Assembly (NCBI GenBank): GCA_016871255.1
Contig: VFZH01000019.1
Coordinates: forward strand, 1-39,375
DNA: 39,375 nucleotides
Direction: 5' to 3'
Origin: Acidimicrobiia bacterium
GTDB lineage: Bacteria > Acidobacteriota > Vicinamibacteria > Vicinamibacterales > UBA2999
Below, piece after piece: positions 33,273 to 39,375 of the stretch. The notes beneath the pieces are model-generated. The model was not told the DNA's origin and searched no databases. It saw only the letters and a list, made by a program, of their open reading frames with translations. A program made the translations under genes and the position numbers. Every line of letters begins with the position of its first letter. Positions within the stretch are counted from its first letter, which is position 1.

Positions 33273-35666
33273 ATGAGTCTCAGGTTGTGGTGCATCGTGC
33301 TCCTGTGGTGCGCAGCCGGTCCTGTGCCCTCTCTGCGGGCGGGGACCGCAGCCGATCGGGCGCTGCTCGATCGCTACTGCGTCACCTGCCACAACAGCCG
33401 GGCGCGGACGGCCGGTCTGGCGCTGGACGCGCTCGACGGCTCGCAGCCGGGCGCGCAGGCCGAGACCTGGGAGAAGGTCGTGCGCAAGGTGCGCGGCGGC
33501 GTCATGCCCCCGCCCGGGCAGCCGCGTCCGGACACCGAAACGCTCCTCGCCTTCGTCGAGGCGCTCGAAGCCGGCCTCGACGCCGCCGCGGCGAAGAATC
33601 CCGACCCGGGCCGCGTCCCGACCTTCCATCGCCTGAACCGCGCGGAGTACATGAACGCGGTGCGCGACCTGCTGGCCGTGGAGATCGACGTTCACGGCCT
33701 GCTGCCGTCCGACGACGCGAGCTACGGCTTCGACAACATGGCGGGCGTGCTGGGGCTGAGTCCGGCGGTGCTCGAGCAGTACCTCGCCGTGGCCGGCCGC
33801 GTCACCCGCGCGGCGGTGAACCCGCCGCCGACGGCGGTGACGGAGACCTTCAAGGTGTCGCCGGAGCTGTCACAGAACGAGCGTGTCGCGGGGCTGCCGT
33901 TCGGCACGCGCGGCGGGTCGCTGTTCCGCTACACGTTCCCGCGCGACGGCGAGTACGTCATCAGGGTGCTGATGCTCTGCACGACGGAAACCGACGTGCC
34001 CTGCAACGGCGCGCTGGGCTTCTCGGAGCCGCACGAGCTGGAGATCACCGTCGACGGCGAACGCGTGTCGCTCTTCACGCTGGAGCCGGTCCAGCGTGAC
34101 TACCGCGCCTCGGACGCGGGCGTGTCGCAGACCTACGGCTTCGAAACGCGGGTCGCGGTCGAGGCGGGCCCGCGGGACGTGGGCGTGACCTTTCTCAAGA
34201 CGATCCCGTCGGTCGAATACGTGCGCAACGGCTACCGCCAGCGCTTCGAGCGGCCGTACCGCTTCAACGCGGACGTGATGTCGATCGCCATGCCGTTCGT
34301 GGAAACGGTCAGCATCACCGGGCCGTTCGAGGCGGGCGGCGCGGGTGACACGCCGAGCCGGCGGCGGATCTTCTCGTGCCGGCCGGCGCAGGACGCCGGG
34401 GGGTCGGCGTGCGCGCGCGACATCCTGGAGCGAATGGCCCGGCGCGCGTACCGGCGGCCGGCGACGGCCGGCGAGATCGACGAGCTCGTGGCGTTCTACG
34501 AGCAGGGGCGGCAGGAAGGCGGCGACTTCGACGCGGGCATCGAGATGGCGCTGCGCCGGATGCTCGTGAGCCTGAACTTCCTGTTCCGCGTCGAGCTCGA
34601 TCCGCCCGCCGTGCAGGGGAAGGCTGGCGCGGTGTACCGCATCAGCGACGACGACCTGGCGTCGCGCCTGTCGTTCTTCCTGTGGAGCAGCATCCCCGAT
34701 GACGAGCTGCTGGACCTGGCGGCGCGCGGCGAGCTGTCGAAGCCGGACGTGCTGGAGCGCCAGGTCCGCCGGATGGTGGCGGACCGCCGGGCGTTTGCGC
34801 TGGTCGAGAACTTCGCCGGGCAGTGGCTGCGCCTGCGGAATCTGGACGCGATCCGCCCGCTCGAAGCGTACTTCCCGGATTTCGACGAAGGGCTGCGCGA
34901 CGCGCTCCGGCGCGAGACGGAGCTGTTCGTCGAGAGCGTCGTGCGCGACGACCGCAGCGTGATGGACCTGCTGACGGCGGACTACACGTTCCTCAACGAG
35001 CGGCTGGCGAAGCACTACGGCGTCCCGGGCGTCCAGGGCCCCGAGTTCCGGCGCGTGTCGCTGGCGGGCACGCCGCGCCGTGGCCTGCTGGGTCACGGCA
35101 GCGTGCTCACGGTCACGTCGCCGGCCAGCCGGACGTCGCCCGTGCAGCGCGGCAAGTGGATTCTCGAGAACGTGCTCGGGACGCCCCCGCCACCGCCGCC
35201 GCCGGACGTGCCACAGCTCCCGGAGCCGGCGGTCGGCAGCAAGGCCGAGGTCCTCTCGATGCGCGAGCGGATCGCGGAGCACCGGAAGAACCCGGTGTGT
35301 GCGGGTTGCCATTCGGTGATCGACCCGGTGGGCTTCGCCCTCGAGAACTACACCTGGGTGGGGCAGTGGCGCGACGTGGACGGCTCGTTCGACCCGATCG
35401 ACGCCTCGGGCACGCTGCCGGACGGGACGACGTTCGGGGGCTTCGACGAGTTCCGCGCCGCGCTCGCGGCGCGACCGGATCGGTTCGTCACGACGTTCGT
35501 CGAGAAGCTCTTCACCTACGCGCTCGGCCGGGGGATCGAGCACACGGACATGCCGGCGGTGCGGAGCATCCGCCGGGCCGCGGCACGGAACGACTACCGG
35601 TTCTCGTCGGTGCTGCTGGGCATCGTGACCAGCGCACCGTTTCAGATGAGGAGATCGCAGTCATGA
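33273..35666 (+). CDS. DUF1592/DUF1588/DUF1585 heme c protein
   Basis: 797 residues from an ATG that gives a signal peptide (LRLWCIVLLWCAAGPVPSLRAG). An N-terminal c-type heme site CVTCH (36-40) is followed by the DUF1587 segment FHRLNRAEYMNAVRDLLAV, a carbohydrate-binding-like beta region, DUF1592 (LSFFLWSSIPDDELLDLA, FAGQWLRLRNL), DUF1588 (RRGLLGHGSVLTVTSPASRTSPVQRGKW) and DUF1585 at the end (KLFTYALGRGIEHTD). A second CAGCH occurs near residue 676 within VCAGCHSVIDPVGFALENY. This domain order is a known uncharacterised family of planctomycetes and acidobacteria. It overlaps the next gene as ATGA. Confidence 0.9.
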   Translation: MSLRLWCIVLLWCAAGPVPSLRAGTAADRALLDRYCVTCHNSRARTAGLALDALDGSQPGAQAETWEKVVRKVRGGVMPPPGQPRPDTETLLAFVEALEAGLDAAAAKNPDPGRVPTFHRLNRAEYMNAVRDLLAVEIDVHGLLPSDDASYGFDNMAGVLGLSPAVLEQYLAVAGRVTRAAVNPPPTAVTETFKVSPELSQNERVAGLPFGTRGGSLFRYTFPRDGEYVIRVLMLCTTETDVPCNGALGFSEPHELEITVDGERVSLFTLEPVQRDYRASDAGVSQTYGFETRVAVEAGPRDVGVTFLKTIPSVEYVRNGYRQRFERPYRFNADVMSIAMPFVETVSITGPFEAGGAGDTPSRRRIFSCRPAQDAGGSACARDILERMARRAYRRPATAGEIDELVAFYEQGRQEGGDFDAGIEMALRRMLVSLNFLFRVELDPPAVQGKAGAVYRISDDDLASRLSFFLWSSIPDDELLDLAARGELSKPDVLERQVRRMVADRRAFALVENFAGQWLRLRNLDAIRPLEAYFPDFDEGLRDALRRETELFVESVVRDDRSVMDLLTADYTFLNERLAKHYGVPGVQGPEFRRVSLAGTPRRGLLGHGSVLTVTSPASRTSPVQRGKWILENVLGTPPPPPPPDVPQLPEPAVGSKAEVLSMRERIAEHRKNPVCAGCHSVIDPVGFALENYTWVGQWRDVDGSFDPIDASGTLPDGTTFGGFDEFRAALAARPDRFVTTFVEKLFTYALGRGIEHTDMPAVRSIRRAAARNDYRFSSVLLGIVTSAPFQMRRSQS

Positions 35667-37006
35667 GGTTGACCCGCACGGCCCTTCACCGGCGGACGCT
35701 CCTGCGCGGTGCCGGCGCCACGCTCGCCCTGCCGCTGCTCGACGCCATGGTGCCGGCCCTCACGCCGGTGGCGAAGACGGCCGCGCGCGCGGTGCCGCGT
35801 CTCGGCTTCTTCTACATGCCGAACGGCGTCGCCCAGCGCTACTGGGAGCCGGAGGGTACGGGCGGCGGGGACTTCACCTTCTCGCCGATTCTCAAGTCCC
35901 TGGAGCCGTTCCGCGAGCGCGTCGTCGTTCTCTCGGGGCTGGCGAACCCGGCCGCCATCTCGACGACGCAGGGGTCGGGGCCGCACACGCGGGCGCACGC
36001 GGTGTGGCTGAACGGCGTGACGCCGAAGTGGACGGAAGGCGCCGACTTCCGGTCGGGCAAGACGATCGACCAGTTCGCCGCCGACGAGCTGGGCGCGGAC
36101 ACGCCGCTCCGGTCGCTCGAGATCGCGCTCGAGCCGAACTACATGATCGGGAGCTGCGAGCTGGGCTACAGCTGCGTCTACATCAACAGCACCTCCTGGC
36201 GGTCGCCGACCATGCCGCTGCCGATGGAGAACAACCCGCGGGTGGTGTTCGAGCGGCTGTTCGGCGACGGCGGGACGGTGGAGGCGCAGCGCGCGCGGCT
36301 GCGGCAGAACCGGAGCATCCTCGACGCGGTGAAGGAGGAGGCGGCGGCGCTCGACCGGAAGCTGGGTGCGGGCGATCGCGCGACGCTGGACCAGTACCTC
36401 GGCGCCATTCGCGACGTGGAGCGGCGCATCGAGGCCACCGAACGGCAGCGCGAGACGACGCCGCTGCCCGACCTGGAACGCCCACTGGGCATCCCGTCCA
36501 CGTTCGACGAGCACGCGAAGCTGATGATGGACCTGCAGCTGCTCGCCTGGCGGGCGGACATCACGCGCGTGGCCACGTTCCAGATCGGCCGCGAGCAGAG
36601 CAACCGCACCTATCCGGAGGTCGGCTGCCCCGAGGGGCACCACGACCAGTCGCACCGGGGCGACGCCGAGAACCTGCTCATCTACTCGAAGGTGAACGCG
36701 TACCACATGATGCTGTTCGCGCGGTTCGTGGAGCAGATGCGCGACACACCCGACGGCGACGGCTCGCTGCTGGATCACTCGATGGTGCTGATCGGCAGCG
36801 GCATGGGCGACGGTGCGCGGCACAGCCCGATGGACCTGCCGCTGGTGCTCGTGGGCGGCGCCAACGGGCGTCTCGAAGGCAACCGCCACCTGGTGTACCC
36901 GCCGCGCACGGTCCCGATGATGAACCTGGGCCTGAGCATGCTCGACAAGGTGGGCGTGAAGGTGGATGAGATTGGCGACAGCACGGGGCGGCTCACGGAC
37001 CTGTAG
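35663..37006 (+). CDS. Tat-exported DUF1552 protein
   Basis: 447 residues; AGGAG stands nine bases before the ATG, which overlaps the DUF1592 stop by four bases. The N-terminus has a twin-arginine-type signal (LHRRTLLRGAGATLALPLLDAM). The body is the DUF1552 family: GFFYMPNGVAQRYWEPEG, LSGLANP, HTRAHAVWLNGV, SCVYINSTSWRSPTMPLPMENNP, and late HHDQSHRG and LIGSGMGDGARHSPMDLPLVLVGG, which recall sulfatase/alkaline-phosphatase-like DUF1501 proteins. Families DUF1592 and DUF1552 nearly always travel together; the function is unknown. Confidence 0.9.
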   Translation: MRLTRTALHRRTLLRGAGATLALPLLDAMVPALTPVAKTAARAVPRLGFFYMPNGVAQRYWEPEGTGGGDFTFSPILKSLEPFRERVVVLSGLANPAAISTTQGSGPHTRAHAVWLNGVTPKWTEGADFRSGKTIDQFAADELGADTPLRSLEIALEPNYMIGSCELGYSCVYINSTSWRSPTMPLPMENNPRVVFERLFGDGGTVEAQRARLRQNRSILDAVKEEAAALDRKLGAGDRATLDQYLGAIRDVERRIEATERQRETTPLPDLERPLGIPSTFDEHAKLMMDLQLLAWRADITRVATFQIGREQSNRTYPEVGCPEGHHDQSHRGDAENLLIYSKVNAYHMMLFARFVEQMRDTPDGDGSLLDHSMVLIGSGMGDGARHSPMDLPLVLVGGANGRLEGNRHLVYPPRTVPMMNLGLSMLDKVGVKVDEIGDSTGRLTDL

Positions 37007-37045
37007 CGCCCGGCTGCAGCTGGCCTAAGGAGACTCGGAGAACCC

Positions 37046-38587
37046 ATGCGTCAGAGACACCTGATCGTGGTCGCCGCCATGCTGGCGTTCGTGGCGATTG
37101 GCGGCCTGCACGCCACGACGCCGGAGCCGCCGGTCGTGCAGGCGGCGCGTGATGGTGATCTCGAGGCGCTCCGTGCCATCGTCCAGCGGGGCGACGGCGT
37201 GGCGGACCGGACACCCGATGGCACGACGGCCCTGCACTGGGCGGCGTCGCGCGGCGACCTGGACGCCGTCATCGTGCTGCTGGCTGCGGGCGTCGATGCG
37301 CGGGCGGCCAACCGGTACGGCGTCCGGCCGCTGTCGCTCGCGGCGGCCAGCGGCAGTGGGGAGGTCATCGATCGCCTGCTGGCTGCGGGCGCCAGGGTGG
37401 ACGACGAGCTGGCGGGTGGCGAGACACCGCTGATGACGGCGGCCCGGAGCGGCAGTGTCGCAGCGGTGAAGGTGCTGCTGGCTCGCGGCGCCGACCCGAA
37501 CGCGCGCGAGGCGACACGAGGCCAGACGGCGCTGATGTGGGCGGCGGCCGAGGGGCACGGCGGCGTCGTGCGCGCGCTGGTCGAAGGCGGCGCCGACGTG
37601 GCGGCGCGCTCGCGCGAGGTCGACTTCCGCAGCTACACGCCGATGCGCGGCGGCTCGGCGATCGGCGACGTGGCGACCGGCGTGACGATCGAGTTCTCGC
37701 CGCTGATGTTCGCGGTTCGTGCGGGCGCCCGGGACGGGGTGGCCGCGCTGATCGATCTCGGCGCCAACGTCAACGAGACACTGCCCGACGGGACGAGCGC
37801 GCTCGTGGTGGCCGCCATCAACGCGAACTGGGACGTGGGCCTGCTGCTGCTCGAGCGCGGTGCCGACCCGAACGCGATGGCGCAGGGATGGAATGCGCTG
37901 CACCAGGTGGCGCGCACGCGCACCTACAACCTGGGCAACGTGCCGCATCCCCTGGCGGATGGCTCGGTGTCGAGCCTCGCCTTCGCGCAGGCGCTCGTCG
38001 ATCGGGGCGTGGACACCGACGCGCAGATGACCGGGGAGATTCGCAACGACGGCTACCGCTTCAACATGAGCCGCATCGGCGCCACGGCGTTCCTGATTGC
38101 GGCCAAGGGGGCGGATGCGCCGATGATGCGGCTGCTGGCGGCTGCCGGCGCGGATGCCGGGATCGCGAACGAGGACGGCACGACTGCGCTGATGGCGGCG
38201 GCCGGTGTGGACCTCGACTTCCTCGGCGAGGACACCGGCACGCACGAGGATGCCTTCGAGGCGCTGAAGGTGGCGCTGGAGCACCCGCACGACGTGAACG
38301 CGGCCAACGCCAGCGGCGACACGCCGCTGCACGGCGCCGCGCGCCGGGGCGCCATCCCGATCGTCGAGGAGCTGATCGCCCGCGGCGCCAGGCTCGACGT
38401 GACGAACAGGCGCGGGTGGACGCCGCTCACCGTGGCGCTGGGCCGCAAGAACGGCCGCCCCCTGTTCCTCAACGAGCAGCGTCAGTTCGCCGCCGCCGAG
38501 GTCATCCGTCGCGCGATGATCGAGCGCGGCATCGCGATCGAGGAAGACGCCGAGGCACTGGAACTGCTGAACCTGGCCAGCAGGTAA
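37046..38587 (+). CDS. Exported ankyrin-repeat protein
   Basis: 513 residues; AAGGAG is found upstream of the ATG, and the gene starts 39 bp after the DUF1552 stop, so it is the third gene of that operon. A signal peptide (LIVVAAMLAFVAIGGLHA) precedes roughly nine ankyrin repeats, e.g. DGTTALHWAASRGDLDAVIVLLAAGVD, GQTALMWAAAEGHGGVVRALVEGGAD and GDTPLHGAARRGAIPIVEELIARGA. A non-repeat insert interrupts them near residues 190-220. It is probably a periplasmic scaffold for the DUF1592/DUF1552 pair. Its TAA stop is directly followed by the second 159-bp element. Confidence 0.9.
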   Translation: MRQRHLIVVAAMLAFVAIGGLHATTPEPPVVQAARDGDLEALRAIVQRGDGVADRTPDGTTALHWAASRGDLDAVIVLLAAGVDARAANRYGVRPLSLAAASGSGEVIDRLLAAGARVDDELAGGETPLMTAARSGSVAAVKVLLARGADPNAREATRGQTALMWAAAEGHGGVVRALVEGGADVAARSREVDFRSYTPMRGGSAIGDVATGVTIEFSPLMFAVRAGARDGVAALIDLGANVNETLPDGTSALVVAAINANWDVGLLLLERGADPNAMAQGWNALHQVARTRTYNLGNVPHPLADGSVSSLAFAQALVDRGVDTDAQMTGEIRNDGYRFNMSRIGATAFLIAAKGADAPMMRLLAAAGADAGIANEDGTTALMAAAGVDLDFLGEDTGTHEDAFEALKVALEHPHDVNAANASGDTPLHGAARRGAIPIVEELIARGARLDVTNRRGWTPLTVALGRKNGRPLFLNEQRQFAAAEVIRRAMIERGIAIEEDAEALELLNLASR

Positions 38588-38746
38588 GGGCCCTGGCCGG
38601 AATAGGGTTGCCGACTCCCGGGCGGCGAGGCGCCCGGATCGCTAGGCGCGAGGAGAGAGCAGGCCGGGTGCCTGTGACCGACGAGCAACGCCGCGAGGCG
38701 GGATGCATCGTGGGCCGAGATGGCAACCTTATTCCGGCCAGGGCCC
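38588..38746. repeat. 159-bp MITE-like element, copy 2
   Basis: Same length and orientation as copy 1 (11666-11824), with TAA on both sides (38585-38587, the ankyrin stop codon, and 38747-38749). Eight substitutions separate the copies. In the terminal stem one G-C pair of copy 1 is C-G here (changed on both sides) and one A-T pair is G-T, so pairing is kept. It lies 57 bp before the SemiSWEET start. Confidence 0.85.
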
Positions 38747-38803
38747 TAACTCGCCGCAGCGCGGACCGCGCGAAGGCGGGCGGTCCCTGATACAGTCCCG
38801 AGG

Positions 38804-39100
38804 ATGGCGGTCGCGGACACCACCCTCGCCGAGATCTTCGGCTACCTCGCGGCCTTCCTGACAACGACGGCGTTCGTGCCGCAGGTGCTGCGCACCTGGC
38901 GGACCCGGTCGGCCGGCGATTTGTCCCTGCGGATGCTCGTCATCTTCACCAGCGGAATCGCGCTGTGGCTGGTCTACGGGGTGCTGATCCGCTCGGCGCC
39001 GGTGGTCGCGGCCAACGTCTGCACGCTGGTGCTCAACGGCGTGCTCATCTGGCTTCGCCTGCGCTACGGCAGCGCACGGCCCGCCGTGGATCTCCGGTGA
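38804..39100 (+). CDS. SemiSWEET-type sugar transporter
   Basis: 98 residues forming a single triple-helix bundle: IFGYLAAFLTTTAFVPQVLRTW with the PQ motif, a second helix MLVIFTSGIALWLVYGVLI, and a third VVAANVCTLVLNGVLIWLRLRY. The length and PQ-loop motif are those of bacterial SemiSWEETs, which dimerise to move sugars across the inner membrane without an energy source. The stop overlaps the next start (GTGA, 39097-39100), suggesting coupled translation. Confidence 0.88.
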   Translation: MAVADTTLAEIFGYLAAFLTTTAFVPQVLRTWRTRSAGDLSLRMLVIFTSGIALWLVYGVLIRSAPVVAANVCTLVLNGVLIWLRLRYGSARPAVDLR

Positions 39101-39375
39101 GACGACTGCTCGCCGTCGCGGTGACGGCGGCGATGTGGTCCGCCTGCGGAGGGCCGGAGCAGGCGGGTGTGACGCAGGTGGACGTGGACGAGGATGCGGC
39201 CCTCGCGCGCACGTTGACGTCGTACGCGGTGGAGTTCCTCCGCCGCAACCCGTCTGTCAACAGCTGGCTCGGCGGGGCCGGACTCGACCAGTCGCTGCGG
39301 GCCGTGGACGGGCGGCTGCGTGACCACTCGCCGGCCTCGTTGATCCAGGAAGACCAGTGGCTGGACGACGTCTCC
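39097..39375 (+). CDS. DUF885-like lipoprotein, N-terminal part
   Basis: The frame starts at a GTG overlapping the SemiSWEET stop and runs off the window (93 codons seen). A short signal (LLAVAVTAAMWSACGG) has a possible lipobox ending in Cys. The following LTSYAVEFLRRNPSVNSWLGGAG and LRAVDGRLRDHSP suit the beginning of DUF885 proteins, which are exported and thought to be peptidase-like. The family call rests on this short segment. Confidence 0.6.
   Translation, partial: MRRLLAVAVTAAMWSACGGPEQAGVTQVDVDEDAALARTLTSYAVEFLRRNPSVNSWLGGAGLDQSLRAVDGRLRDHSPASLIQEDQWLDDVS

Overview
The window looks like chromosome of an Acidobacteriota bacterium, most probably of the Vicinamibacteria type. GC is very high. 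There are three Oar-like TonB-dependent receptors with an N-terminal carboxypeptidase-regulatory domain, a VWFA-related 'acidobacterial' secreted protein, a PQQ dehydrogenase next to a heme/copper protein, and a DUF1592-DUF1552-ankyrin operon. The taxonomic call is inference from gene content. No tRNA, rRNA or CRISPR was seen. Very long antisense ORFs run over most genes; they are GC-driven shadows and were left out.

Layout. 1-8.4 kb: end of a CreD-like membrane protein, a VWA-domain secreted protein (-), a small four-helix membrane protein, a PhoD-type phosphatase (-), a DUF3943-like exported protein, glycogen debranching enzyme GlgX (-), and a divergent phytoene-desaturase-like flavoprotein. 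8.6-17.2 kb: TonB-dependent receptor 1, then a 159-bp inverted-repeat element starting right after its stop codon, then a tightly packed operon (PHP-like DUF3604 protein, membrane-anchored parvulin, three HupE/UreJ-like membrane proteins) and a VapC toxin remnant. 17.2-24.1 kb: receptor 2, a frameshifted IS256-family element between two inverted GTGGAA-type simple-repeat tracts, and a Tat-exported KSTD-like flavoprotein. 24.1-28.4 kb (-): three-gene operon of PQQ beta-propeller dehydrogenase, heme c + PHM-like copper protein, and a secreted Ig-like protein. 28.5-33 kb: an isolated receptor N-terminal module overlapping (TGATG) a complete receptor 3, a convergent LuxR-type response regulator, and debris of its probable sensor kinase. 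33-39.4 kb: DUF1592 heme protein, DUF1552 protein, ankyrin protein, a second copy of the 159-bp element directly after the ankyrin stop codon, a SemiSWEET transporter and the start of a DUF885-like lipoprotein.

Functionally the window is dominated by envelope biology: outer-membrane uptake (three receptors), periplasmic redox (PQQ, heme c, copper, flavin), and two uncharacterised export-linked modules. The strongest leads are (1) the pair of 159-bp elements with perfect 25-bp terminal inverted repeats, TAA on both sides, insertion right after stop codons and a compensatory base-pair change; (2) the PHP/parvulin/triple-HupE operon, in which the third HupE paralog has lost the histidines; (3) the receptor N-terminal module cut off exactly at a Shine-Dalgarno-like GAGGAG; (4) the inverted simple-repeat arms around the dead IS.
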